A DNA stretch of 64,000 bases from contig NZ_JANUBZ010000001.1 in NCBI RefSeq assembly GCF_024808665.1, positions 496,001-560,000 on the forward strand, written 5' to 3'. This DNA is from Mucilaginibacter empetricola (GTDB lineage Bacteria; Bacteroidota; Bacteroidia; Sphingobacteriales; Sphingobacteriaceae). Of the stretch, positions 9,059 to 17,928 are shown piece after piece. The notes below the pieces were generated by a model. The model made no database searches. It saw nothing but the letters and a program-made list of their open reading frames with translations, and was not told where the DNA came from. The translations under genes and the position numbers were made by a program. Each line of letters opens with the position of its first letter. Within the stretch, counting starts at the first letter, position 1.

Positions 9059-9337
9059 TTAAACTATCTCCCTATAATTAATAATAAATTTAGCCAGCTG
9101 CTCCTGTTCGGCAATGGCTAATGTATTGCCATCATAAATCCAATACCCATTGGCATCAAACAAAATACGTCCCAGGTAATCGGGATTGGCCTCATAAGCC
9201 GTGTACAACTGGTAGCTGGTTACCGATTCTTTGTTTTCCGCATCCAAAACAATCCGCACCACTTCATCGGGATTATTCTTTCGTTTTAGCCATGCTTTAG
9301 CCTCTCCGGTTAAGTAAATGTTGTTTACCATACCCAA
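9059..9337 (-). CDS. Hypothetical protein
   Basis: A 92-residue protein beginning MGMVNNIYLTGEAKAWLKRK; the second ATG, two codons later, is also a possible start. No recognised domain, signal peptide or membrane helix. Predicted alpha/beta character, with the motif GRILFDANGYWIYDGNTLAIAEQEQL. It is divergent from the imuA operon, and the 79 bases between them contain the inverted repeat at 9371-9389, so that site could act on both directions. Confidence 0.55.
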   Translation of the reverse strand: MGMVNNIYLTGEAKAWLKRKNNPDEVVRIVLDAENKESVTSYQLYTAYEANPDYLGRILFDANGYWIYDGNTLAIAEQEQLAKFIINYREIV

Positions 9338-9370
9338 AGGTGAAAAATATTTTACAAATATTTATATAAA

Positions 9371-9389
9371 ATGCTAAAAAAATTAGCAT
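9371..9389. promoter_or_regulatory. Perfect inverted repeat, probable operator of the imu operon
   Basis: ATGCTAA, five A, TTAGCAT form a perfect 7-bp inverted repeat with a 5-base spacer. It ends at a TAACTTTA sequence (9389-9396) that resembles a -7 box, so a protein bound here would cover the promoter. It lies 28 bases before imuA. Such cassettes are DNA-damage controlled through LexA in many bacteria; that this is a LexA-type site is inference. Confidence 0.6.
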
Positions 9390-9416
9390 AACTTTATGCC
9401 CCGAAATGAATAGTAA

Positions 9417-10148
9417 ATGCCCGAAAGTAAAAAAGATATTATCAGCCAGTTACAAAAGGATATTTTGTTATGGCAGGGCTTTACTCCACCAATGGCAGGC
9501 CAGGCCAGGGGTATTGGTTTAGGTGTGCTGGAGCAGGCATTCCCCAACCATGTTTTTCCAACCGGCAACGTTCACGAAATGCTTTGCCCCACGCCCGAGC
9601 ACGCCGCAGCCACCAGTGGTTTTATAAGCGGTATACTCACCTCACTTATGCAAAATGGCGGTGCTTGCCTGTGGATCAGCACATCGCGAAAGCTTTTCCC
9701 GCCCGCGCTGATTGCCTTTGATGTAGAGCCCGACAGGCTGATTTTTATTGATGTACAACGCGAAAAAGATATCCTTTGGGTGATGGAAGAAGCATTGAAG
9801 TGCAAGGGCTTATCGGCCGTTATTGCCGAGGTGCGTAATATCAGCTTTGCACAATCGCGCCGTTTACAATTGGCGGTTGAGAGCAGTAAGGTAACCGGTT
9901 TTTTGCTACGTAATGATTTGCGCAGGTTAAGCAGCACCACTTGCGTGGCGCGCTGGCAGATTAGTCATTTGCCCAGCGAGCCGGAGGATGAACTACCGGG
10001 CGTTGGTTTCCCGCGTTGGCAGGTAGATCTGTTAAGGGTACGTAATGGTAATCCTGGCAGCTGGAATTTGGAATGGGCCGAAGGGCATTTTATAACGATT
10101 AATGAAGAAGCTGAAACAATTTTACCTGAAAGGCTGATAGCAGTATAA
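9417..10148 (+). CDS. imuA: ImuA-like RecA-fold protein of the mutagenesis cassette
   Basis: A 243-residue protein with the ImuA pattern: an N-terminal VFPTGNVHEMLCPTPEHAAATSGFISGIL stretch, a RecA-like core (ACLWISTSRKLFPPALIAFDVEPDRLIFIDVQREKDILWVMEEALKCKGLSAVIAEV) and a short C-terminal tail. A canonical Walker A P-loop is not evident, as is common for ImuA. The family works with ImuB and DnaE2 in translesion synthesis after DNA damage. It is first of three genes with gaps of 9 and 5 bases, a clear operon. Assignment rests on this context as much as on sequence. Confidence 0.85.
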   Translation: MPESKKDIISQLQKDILLWQGFTPPMAGQARGIGLGVLEQAFPNHVFPTGNVHEMLCPTPEHAAATSGFISGILTSLMQNGGACLWISTSRKLFPPALIAFDVEPDRLIFIDVQREKDILWVMEEALKCKGLSAVIAEVRNISFAQSRRLQLAVESSKVTGFLLRNDLRRLSSTTCVARWQISHLPSEPEDELPGVGFPRWQVDLLRVRNGNPGSWNLEWAEGHFITINEEAETILPERLIAV

Positions 10149-10157
10149 TGTATCCTG

Positions 10158-11663
10158 ATGAACAAGCGCTTTGTTTCCCTGTGGTTCCGTCATTTACTGA
10201 CGGACCGGCTTGCCCTCCGGCAGCCGAAACTGAAGGACGTGCCTTTTATTCTGGTTGGTGCCGAGCGTAACCGACAGGTGGTAATGGCGGCCAATCATTT
10301 AGCCGAAGCACAGGGTGCTGTTACCGGTATGGCCGCTGCTGATGCTAAAGCTATAGTGCCCGGCTTACAGGTAATTGATCATATCCCCGGGCAGGCTGAT
10401 AAATTACTCAAGGCACTGGGCGAGTGGTGCATCCGCTATTCGCCGCTCATTGCTGTTGACCTGCCCGATGGTTTGCTGATGGATGTTTCGGGCTGCGCGC
10501 ATCTTTGGGGCAGCGAGCACGCCTATCTGAAAGCTATTGTTACCCAGTTAATAAGTAAAGGCTATGATGTACGCGGCGCCATGGCCGATACAGTTGGGGC
10601 GGCCTGGGGTGTTGCCCGTTTCGGTCGCGAAAAGCCTATTATTGCGCCGGACAGGCAAATGGATGCTTTGTTAAACCTGCCGCCCGCAGCTCTGCGCCTG
10701 GACCAGCTTACTTTGGAGCGATTGCAAAAACTGGGCTTTTATACCATCAAAGGTTTTATAGGTTTAGGTCGATCGGCCATGCGGAGGCGTTTTGGCGATT
10801 GCTTTTTACTTCGCCTTAATCAGGCATTGGGCACCGAAGATGAGCCTATGCAGGTATTGCATCCGGTTGAATCTTATTCGGAACGCTTGCCCTGTATGGA
10901 ACCCATATGTACCGCGCCGGGTATAGAGATCGCCATAAAAACATTGCTCGAAAAGTTGTGCCGAAGGCTACAGGGCGAGGGCAAAGGCTTGCGCACTGCC
11001 GTTTTAAGAGGCTATCGGGTAGATGGGCTTGTGATAGGCACTGCCATTGACACCAACCGGGCAACTCACCATGTGGGGCATTTATTTAAGTTATTTGAGT
11101 TAAAAATATCCACCCTTGAACCCGCCCTGGGTATTGAGCTTTTTACGCTGGATGCCCCCAAAGTTGAAGATGTAGAACCCGGACAGGAGCTATTATGGTC
11201 GGCTGAGGGATGTGGACTGGCGGATACCAGCCTGGCCGAACTGCTGGATAAGCTGGCCAATAAAATAGGAGCCGGCAACATTCATCGTTTTTTGCCGCAA
11301 GAGCATTACTGGCCCGAGCGATCTATCAAAACATCAGCCTCGCTAAAAGAAAAACCTGCTACGCCATGGCGCACCGGCCGGGCCAGGCCATCATTATTAT
11401 TACCCCGGCCCGAGCGAATTGAAGTAACCGCCCTGATACCCGATTACCCGCCCATGCTGTTCATTTATAAAAACAAAGTTCACCACATAAAAAAGGCAGA
11501 CGGCCCCGAGCGTATTGAACGCGAGTGGTGGCTGGAGCAGGGCGAGCACCGGGATTATTACCAGGTAGAAGATGAAAACGGGCAACGGTATTGGCTGTTC
11601 AGGTCGGGGCATTACACTGGCGATCAATCCAACCAATGGTTTATTCACGGTTTTTTTGCGTAG
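10158..11663 (+). CDS. imuB: ImuB, catalytically degenerate Y-family polymerase homologue
   Basis: A 501-residue Y-family protein. Palm and fingers resemble DinB (RFVSLWFRHLLTDRL, VMAANHLAEAQGAVTGM, LIAVDLPDGLLMDVSGCAHLWG), followed by helix-hairpin-helix and little-finger regions and a C-terminal tail. The acidic residues that coordinate metal in active Y-family enzymes are not in place: the first strand reads VSLWF, and no SxDE motif is visible. This is typical of ImuB, an adaptor that links DnaE2 to the clamp and to ImuA. It lies between imuA and dnaE2 and is cotranscribed with them. Confidence 0.88.
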   Translation: MNKRFVSLWFRHLLTDRLALRQPKLKDVPFILVGAERNRQVVMAANHLAEAQGAVTGMAAADAKAIVPGLQVIDHIPGQADKLLKALGEWCIRYSPLIAVDLPDGLLMDVSGCAHLWGSEHAYLKAIVTQLISKGYDVRGAMADTVGAAWGVARFGREKPIIAPDRQMDALLNLPPAALRLDQLTLERLQKLGFYTIKGFIGLGRSAMRRRFGDCFLLRLNQALGTEDEPMQVLHPVESYSERLPCMEPICTAPGIEIAIKTLLEKLCRRLQGEGKGLRTAVLRGYRVDGLVIGTAIDTNRATHHVGHLFKLFELKISTLEPALGIELFTLDAPKVEDVEPGQELLWSAEGCGLADTSLAELLDKLANKIGAGNIHRFLPQEHYWPERSIKTSASLKEKPATPWRTGRARPSLLLPRPERIEVTALIPDYPPMLFIYKNKVHHIKKADGPERIEREWWLEQGEHRDYYQVEDENGQRYWLFRSGHYTGDQSNQWFIHGFFA

Positions 11664-11668
11664 ATGAT

Positions 11669-14600
11669 ATGAATTATGCAGAGCTACAGGTAACCAGTAA
11701 TTTCAGCTTTTTGCGGGGCGGCTCGCACCCCGATGAGTTAGTAGAGCATGCCGCAAAACTCGGTTATATGGCCATAGCCATTACCGATCGAAACAGCGTT
11801 GCCGGTGTAGTACGTGCTCATCAGGCTGCCAAACTCACCGGTATTAAATTTATCCCGGCCTGCCGTTTGGATTTGCTGGACGGCCCCAGCCTGCTGGCTT
11901 ATCCTACCGATATTACCGCCTGGGGGCGTTTATGCGCCTTATTAACGTGCGGCAATATGCGTGCAGAAAAGGGCCAATGCCATTTGTACAAGCAAGATGT
12001 TTTTGCACATGCCGAGGGGATTAAGTTTATTGCTATCCCACCCGATACACTAAACACCCGCTTTGATTTTGACGATACTTTTAAAGCTGATTTAAAAGAA
12101 TACCGGCAGGTTTTGGGCGATGAGCTTTATGTGGCCGCCTCGCGCTCCTATAATGGCGATGATGGTAAAAAAATGCACCGTTTATCGCAATTAGGCGTGC
12201 CTATGGTGGCCACTAATGATGTGCATTATCATGAGTCTATCCGCAGAGAATTACAGGATGTGGTTACCTGCATCCGCGAAAAATGTACTATCCGCAATGC
12301 CGGGTTTAAACTGCATGCCAATGCCGAGCGCTACCTGAAACCGGTTGATGAATTGGAGCGCCTGTTCAGACAATATCCCGATGCCTTGAAAAATGCCTGT
12401 GAAATTGCCGATGCCTGCCTGTTTTCGCTGGATACCCTTAAATACCTGGAGCCCGAGTGGGTTAGTCCGGATGGACGTACCGCCGATGAACATTTGGCAG
12501 CCTATACCTGGGCAGGGGCAGAGCGCATGTTTGGCGAAAACATCGACCCAAAAATAAGTGAACAAATAGACTTTGAGCTGGCTTTTTTTAAGCGGCGCAA
12601 GCTGGCACCCTATTTTCTGCGGATACATGAGTACACCAACAAAGCAAAAGAGCTGAATATTTTGCACCAGGGGCGTGGTTCGGCAGCTAATTGCACGGTG
12701 TGTTTTTGTTTGGGTATTACGCCGGTTAATCCGGCTAAGTCGCGTTTACTTTTTTCGCGCTTTATGTCTGATGCCCGCGATGAATGGCCCGATGTGGATG
12801 TTGATTTTGAACACGAGCGGCGCGAAGAGATCATCCAGTGGATTTATGAAACTTATGGCCGCGAACATGCCGCCATAGTTGCCACCGTTACGCAGGAGCG
12901 CCACAAAGGAGCTATTCGTGATGCGGGTAAGGCGATGGGCTTGTCAGAAGATACCATCAAACGTTTGGCTGGCGCGATATGGGATTTTTCGGAAGAGGCA
13001 TTTGACCGAGAACGCATCATTTCGCAGGGACTAAACCCCGATGATCCACATCTGCATAAAGTATTGGAACTAACCGAACAGCTTATGGGCTTTCCGCGAC
13101 AGTTGGGGCAACATACCGGCGGCTTTGTAATTACCCAGTGCAAGCTCTCTGACATTTGCCCGGTGATGAACGCCCGCATGGAAAACCGCACCCAATTGGA
13201 GTGGAACAAAGATGACCTGGAAGCTTTGGGTATTTTAAAGGTAGATGTGCTGGCCTTGGGTATGCTAACCTGCATCCGCAAGGCATTTGATCTGGTAAAA
13301 CAGCATTACGGCAGGGAACTCACTTTAGAAAATGTTCCGCAGGATGATTCGGCAGTTTATGATATGATATGCCATGCAGATACTTTGGGGGTATTCCAGA
13401 TAGAAAGCCGGGCGCAGATGTCTATGCTGCCGCGACTTAAACCCAGGATATTTTATGACCTGGTAATTGAGGTTGCTATTGTGCGGCCGGGACCCATACA
13501 GGGCGATATGGTGCATCCTTATTTGCGCCGTCGCGATGGTATTGACCCTATTGAATATCCATCAGCCGAATTAAAAGAGATATTGGGCCGCACGTTGGGC
13601 GTACCACTTTTCCAGGAGCAGGCCATGGAAATTGCCATAGTAGCCGCAGGCTTTACCCCCGCCGAAGCAGATCAGCTGCGTCGCAGTATGGCTACCTTTA
13701 AAGCAAAGGGACTGGTTAGCCAATTCCAAAAAAAGCTGGTTGACGGCATGACCGCCAAGGGTTATACCGAAGAATTTGCCAAACGTATATTTAAACAATT
13801 GGAAGGCTTTGGCAGCTATGGCTTCCCCGAGAGCCATGCAACCAGTTTTGCGCATTTGGTTTATATTTCTTCGTGGCTTAAGTGGCATTATCCTGATGTT
13901 TTTGCGGCGGCTTTGTTAAACAGTCAGCCTATGGGTTTTTATCAGCCTGCACAAATAGTAATTGATGCCGAGCGGCATGGTGTAGTGGTACGCCCGGTTG
14001 ATGTGAACCATTCGCAATGGGACAATACGATGGAGGAGAAAGATGGCCGCTACTGTGCCGTACGCTTAGGTTTCAGACAGGCAAAAGGCCTGAACGAGGC
14101 AGATATGCAATTGTTAATTTTAGGGCGCGGAAACGACTACACCAGCATTAGTCAGTTAAGTGATGCCGGCGTTTCGCAGGCGGCAATTGAAAAGCTGACT
14201 GACGCAGATGCCTTTGGCTCCATGAATCTTAACCGCCGCGAAGCTTTATGGGAAGTACCGGCACTGAACGACAAACCCATTGGCTTGTTTACCGGCCAGC
14301 CCTCAGAAAGCGTACTCGAAACACAGATTTCCTTACCATTTATGACCCCTGCCGAACATGTAGTGCAGGATTATGCAGCAACCGGCTTATCATTAAAGGC
14401 CCATCCGGTAAGTTTTATGCGCGAGCAGTTTAACTTATTGCACGTAACGCCCACCGGCAGCCTATCCAGCCTTAAAGATGGCGACCTTGTAAAGGTGGCC
14501 GGTTTAATTACCGTGAGACAAAGGCCGGGTACGGCCAAGGGCATTTTATTTGTTACCATTGAGGATGAAACCGGCTTTGCCAATTTGGTTATGTGGGAAA

Positions 14601-14884
14601 AAATTTTTGAAAAATATCGTAAGGATATTCTACAGGCCCGTTTATTGATGGTAGAGGGTAAATTGCAAATTGAAGGTGAGGTTATACACGTTATTGTGAA
14701 ACGATGCTTTAACCTCAATAAATTATTAGGCGGTCTTACCCCCATTGAAAATAACGATCAACCCGTACTGCGCTTATCGCGTGCTGATGAGCAAACAGCT
14801 GCGATACCCAATGATCGTAATCAAGTACCATCAGCCAAAACAGAAGCGAAAGACGTTTTTTATAAAGGCCGCAATTTTAAATAA
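11669..14884 (+). CDS. dnaE2: Error-prone DNA polymerase III alpha subunit DnaE2/ImuC
   Basis: A C-family DNA polymerase of 1071 residues, the catalytic subunit of the mutasome. It has an N-terminal PHP region (SNFSFLRGGSHPDELVEHA, AIAITDRNSVAGVVRAH), the palm motif PDVDVDFEHERREEI with the catalytic aspartates near residues 375-379, the tau-less DnaE2-type centre (FGSYGFPESHATSFAHLVYISSWLKWHYP) and a C-terminal OB fold (VKVAGLITVRQRPGTAKGILFVTIEDETG). The start is ATG at 11669, five bases after the imuB stop; an upstream extension in the same frame overlaps imuB and is not conserved in character. DnaE2 is normally damage-inducible and mutagenic. The gene converges on the ABC1-kinase gene with only 7 bases between stops. 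Confidence 0.95.
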   Translation: MNYAELQVTSNFSFLRGGSHPDELVEHAAKLGYMAIAITDRNSVAGVVRAHQAAKLTGIKFIPACRLDLLDGPSLLAYPTDITAWGRLCALLTCGNMRAEKGQCHLYKQDVFAHAEGIKFIAIPPDTLNTRFDFDDTFKADLKEYRQVLGDELYVAASRSYNGDDGKKMHRLSQLGVPMVATNDVHYHESIRRELQDVVTCIREKCTIRNAGFKLHANAERYLKPVDELERLFRQYPDALKNACEIADACLFSLDTLKYLEPEWVSPDGRTADEHLAAYTWAGAERMFGENIDPKISEQIDFELAFFKRRKLAPYFLRIHEYTNKAKELNILHQGRGSAANCTVCFCLGITPVNPAKSRLLFSRFMSDARDEWPDVDVDFEHERREEIIQWIYETYGREHAAIVATVTQERHKGAIRDAGKAMGLSEDTIKRLAGAIWDFSEEAFDRERIISQGLNPDDPHLHKVLELTEQLMGFPRQLGQHTGGFVITQCKLSDICPVMNARMENRTQLEWNKDDLEALGILKVDVLALGMLTCIRKAFDLVKQHYGRELTLENVPQDDSAVYDMICHADTLGVFQIESRAQMSMLPRLKPRIFYDLVIEVAIVRPGPIQGDMVHPYLRRRDGIDPIEYPSAELKEILGRTLGVPLFQEQAMEIAIVAAGFTPAEADQLRRSMATFKAKGLVSQFQKKLVDGMTAKGYTEEFAKRIFKQLEGFGSYGFPESHATSFAHLVYISSWLKWHYPDVFAAALLNSQPMGFYQPAQIVIDAERHGVVVRPVDVNHSQWDNTMEEKDGRYCAVRLGFRQAKGLNEADMQLLILGRGNDYTSISQLSDAGVSQAAIEKLTDADAFGSMNLNRREALWEVPALNDKPIGLFTGQPSESVLETQISLPFMTPAEHVVQDYAATGLSLKAHPVSFMREQFNLLHVTPTGSLSSLKDGDLVKVAGLITVRQRPGTAKGILFVTIEDETGFANLVMWEKIFEKYRKDILQARLLMVEGKLQIEGEVIHVIVKRCFNLNKLLGGLTPIENNDQPVLRLSRADEQTAAIPNDRNQVPSAKTEAKDVFYKGRNFK

Positions 14885-14891
14885 ACCCGGC

Positions 14892-16661
14892 CTATTTAAT
14901 GTTCCTTACGGGTTTCTTCAATCGTCGTATAAAATGCACAAAATTTACAGCGAACAATATCGCGCCAGCTAATATTAAAAGCCAAACCAGTCTTGGCATA
15001 TCAGGTATATGGGCACTTAGTTTGGTGAGCCAATTGTCGGGATTATTACACCAGTTGCTCATCATATCGGTATGCTGGCATAGGTAGGCATACACAAACG
15101 TTGTTATCAAAAGCACAATTGCGGCTATCAGCAGCCATTTAAACAAATTCATTATATAGGCAACCACCATAACGCCCCTGCTTACCTCGCTCCTAAAATC
15201 AATCACTTCATTACGCAGCCATTTGGTAACAAGCGTCATAGAATCGGCAATAGCTGCCTGGGCATCTTTAAGCGAATTGATTTGATTTTCTAATGCGCGG
15301 GCATCTGCCTTAACCCGGTATTTTTGCCATTCTTTTTGAACATCAATACGGGGATATAAATTAACCACACTTGGGTCTACCGTAGAAAAGGTCCGCATCA
15401 GTTTAAGATAGCTCCAGTTGGGCGATACACCATAGTTTACCAACTCTTTAGTCATTTCGCTACTGGCATTATGCACAGTGGTTTTTTGGTCGATATCCAC
15501 ATCGGTAAGAGAAGATTTTTGTACCGATGATTTTAATCCCCTCATCATACTTTTCTTGATGGCATTCAAATGCTCAACCGGAATGTTGGGCGAGGCGAGG
15601 AGGGCAAACTCAGCTGCTTTTGAATAGTCGCGCTGACCAATGGCAGTCATTTGCTGGCGGTAATAATTAAGCGCTTCGTAATCTATTGATCCTATGCTGC
15701 CCAGGTCAATAAGGGCTATCCTGCTTTTTGCCAGCAGCATAATGTTGCCCGGTTGTAAATCGCCATGAAAGTAATTGTCTTCAAAAGTTTGCTGCCACAT
15801 GTTGCGTAACAGGGTGCTGCCTACTCTTTTGGGTTTAATTTTATTTTTTTTGAGCCATTCATTTAAGTTAGCCGGATCTTCTCTCTTCGCCGCAATGTAT
15901 TCGCTCATGGTAAGTCCCGTTATAAACTCCATCACTACCACTTTTTTTGACGAGTAGGTTTTATAAACTGTGGGCACGTATATTTTATATTTTTTGAAGC
16001 TTAGTTTTGCCTGGCGCAAATTAATAGCCTCGTATCTAAAATCAACCTCTTCTGTAAGCGTAGCCTCCAATTCGCTATACATATCCCTCAACATTAATGT
16101 TTTAAACGACTTTAAATCAGCTATGATACTAAACAGCACCTTAATAATGCGTAAGTCTTTCTTCAAAAATTCCTCGGCATAAGGGCGTTGAACTTTTACT
16201 GCTACAATTTTACCATTACTGGCTAATGTGGCCCGGTGTACCTGCGCCAGGGAGGCTGCAGCAATAGGTGTGGAGTTAAACTCCGAAAAAATTAAACCCA
16301 TTTTATTACCCAGTTCGCTTTCTATAATTTGCTCAACATCGGCATAAGGGAAACAAGGCGCTTTGTATTGTAATTGGGTGAGTTCCCTGGTAAAATCGCG
16401 CCCAAACAGGTCGGTTCGCATGGCTACCAGTTGCCCTACTTTTACCCACATGCCCGCCATCGATTCAAAAAAAACACGCCAGGCTATTCCTTTTTCCTGC
16501 TCGCTGGCCCGGCCAAAACGAATACGGAACACGGTTTTAACAAGCAGCCGGATGATTTGAAATATACGAAACGAAGGAGGGGGAAGAGCTTCCCTTATTT
16601 CTATTGGTGAACGTTCTGAATGGGGATAAAGAGGAGTGGTATTGTATTTCTTTTTAATCAT
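14892..16661 (-). CDS. ABC1/AarF/UbiB-like atypical kinase with C-terminal membrane helices
   Basis: A 589-residue member of the ABC1 (UbiB/ADCK) atypical kinase family. Signature KxGQ at K74-Q77, the alanine-rich nucleotide loop AAAS at 134-137, the VAVK lysine K156, the catalytic-loop motif FHGDLQPGN with D301 and N306, and DLG (D319) in place of the usual DFG. Two hydrophobic segments near the C-terminus (LLIAAIVLLITTFVYAYL and LVWLLILAGAILFAVNFV) should anchor it in the membrane. UbiB-type proteins support ubiquinone synthesis and lipid handling; Bacteroidota make menaquinone, so the role here is open. Monocistronic by context. Confidence 0.88.
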   Translation of the reverse strand: MIKKKYNTTPLYPHSERSPIEIREALPPPSFRIFQIIRLLVKTVFRIRFGRASEQEKGIAWRVFFESMAGMWVKVGQLVAMRTDLFGRDFTRELTQLQYKAPCFPYADVEQIIESELGNKMGLIFSEFNSTPIAAASLAQVHRATLASNGKIVAVKVQRPYAEEFLKKDLRIIKVLFSIIADLKSFKTLMLRDMYSELEATLTEEVDFRYEAINLRQAKLSFKKYKIYVPTVYKTYSSKKVVVMEFITGLTMSEYIAAKREDPANLNEWLKKNKIKPKRVGSTLLRNMWQQTFEDNYFHGDLQPGNIMLLAKSRIALIDLGSIGSIDYEALNYYRQQMTAIGQRDYSKAAEFALLASPNIPVEHLNAIKKSMMRGLKSSVQKSSLTDVDIDQKTTVHNASSEMTKELVNYGVSPNWSYLKLMRTFSTVDPSVVNLYPRIDVQKEWQKYRVKADARALENQINSLKDAQAAIADSMTLVTKWLRNEVIDFRSEVSRGVMVVAYIMNLFKWLLIAAIVLLITTFVYAYLCQHTDMMSNWCNNPDNWLTKLSAHIPDMPRLVWLLILAGAILFAVNFVHFIRRLKKPVRNIK

Positions 16662-17058
16662 AATGCGTATTCGTTATTAACAATACCTGTAATAATTACC
16701 AATCAGAACCAGTATTACGTTTTAAACAAATGATATTAATAGGGTGCAATTGACATTGCTATGCCGGCTTAAATCCATTAAGACATCAAATCGCAACCCA
16801 GCCATCATTCCACATAAAAGCCGGATTGCGACATTTTGCTGTCACAAAATATTAACAGGGGTACAGATAAATTTTCGCAATAAGCTGGTTTGCTGCCGTA
16901 CTAAATTGCACAGAGCAACCAATGGCAACCCTGGCAATTTTTAAGGCAATAATAAGCCATCTGCAAATCGGATCATCTGCCTTGGTGTTGTTATACAAAC
17001 TATTTAGCTGCTACACCGGACGTGCCCGGGCAAACCTTAACTTTAAGCGAAACTGTGC
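16662..17058. other. Intergenic region, no gene seen
   Basis: Nearly 400 bases between the ABC1-kinase start and the end of the lysine-rich small gene. Open frames here have no family character. It presumably holds the promoter of the kinase gene, but I could not identify a convincing -7/-33 pair. Confidence 0.4.
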
Positions 17059-17409
17059 CTATAAAAAACTGCTTGATATGCCGCTCTTTTTCAGCTGTTT
17101 TTTCCATTTCTTTCTGTTCACCTTAACACCCAGAAGATCTACTTTATTTTTTAGTTTAGGTTTTTTACTTGGCTTTTGCTCATAGCTAAAAATAATAGGA
17201 TGATTGTCGGCTTCAAGGCCTGCAAAAACCTGATGATGCTTCAGCGAAACTTCATCTTCCAAAGGACCTAACTTTCCCTTTTTTAGTTTTTTGGCTTTTT
17301 TGGCCTTTATTTTACCCAGGTCAAATAGTGGTGGATATTGTTGTATTTTAGCCAATGTTGCTTGTGCTTCGGCTGATGAAGCCTGCTTTGACTGTTCTGT
17401 TGTTGCCAT
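17059..17409 (-). CDS. Small lysine-rich protein, paralogue of its upstream neighbour (DUF6200-like?)
   Basis: A 116-residue strongly basic protein with no signal peptide. It has the order: DLGKIKAKKAKKLKKGKLG, DEV, a FAGLE stretch, a short hydrophobic strand (HPIIFSYEQKPSKK) and a basic C-terminus. The same pattern is found in the gene 23 bases upstream, so the two look like diverged tandem paralogues in one operon. The pattern (LGK, basic helix, KGxxGxxxDEV, strand with basic residues) recalls the uncharacterised DUF6200 family, but that is from memory. The role is unknown; nucleic-acid binding is possible from charge alone. Confidence 0.65.
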   Translation of the reverse strand: MATTEQSKQASSAEAQATLAKIQQYPPLFDLGKIKAKKAKKLKKGKLGPLEDEVSLKHHQVFAGLEADNHPIIFSYEQKPSKKPKLKNKVDLLGVKVNRKKWKKQLKKSGISSSFL

Positions 17410-17432
17410 TGCGATAATGTTTTAGGTGATTA

Positions 17433-17657
17433 TTAGTTTTTAAGAAGATTTGAAAAAAGGCCTTTGGGATTTTTTTTACGGTGTACAATCACCATTGGCA
17501 ATAAGCCTTTGTTTTCGCCGGCATTTGCATTGGCTTTAGCAAGTACATGCTGTACTTCGTCGTACATGGAGCCGTAGCCCTTTCTATATTTTTTAATCTG
17601 TTTCTTGGACTTCTTTCCAAGGTACACCACATTCTGTGATAATGAAGTTTCTGCCAT
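17433..17657 (-). CDS. Small basic protein, DUF6200-like
   Basis: A 74-residue basic protein: VVYLGKKSKKQIKKYRKGYG, then MYDEVQHVLAKA, then a hydrophobic strand LLPMVIVHRKK and a short tail. It lies directly upstream of the 116-residue paralogue on the same strand. No membrane segment or signal peptide. DUF6200-like by pattern only; function unknown. Confidence 0.65.
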   Translation of the reverse strand: MAETSLSQNVVYLGKKSKKQIKKYRKGYGSMYDEVQHVLAKANANAGENKGLLPMVIVHRKKNPKGLFSNLLKN

Positions 17658-17928
17658 TTTAGTTATTTTTAATTATAAGTGATTAATTTAGTTTTCAATT
17701 AAAGTAAACCTTTGCAAACCCCGTTTGCTCAACAATAAATAAATGCATAGTGTGTTAATACTGCGGCAATTAGGTTTAGTAATGTTTAGGCTATTTAAAG
17801 CTACCGAATATTAATTAATAATCAAAATCAATGCTGGTTTTTCATAAAAAATGTTTATTTTATTAACCTTTCAATTGTTGTTTAAGCGTGTTAAATAAAT
17901 ATTACCTGATGTTTAAGCCATCCTACCC

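Noticed and set aside
12251..13281. Long antisense frames within dnaE2
   Set aside because: The sense frame is a clear, continuous polymerase with catalytic motifs; the reverse frames have no domain.
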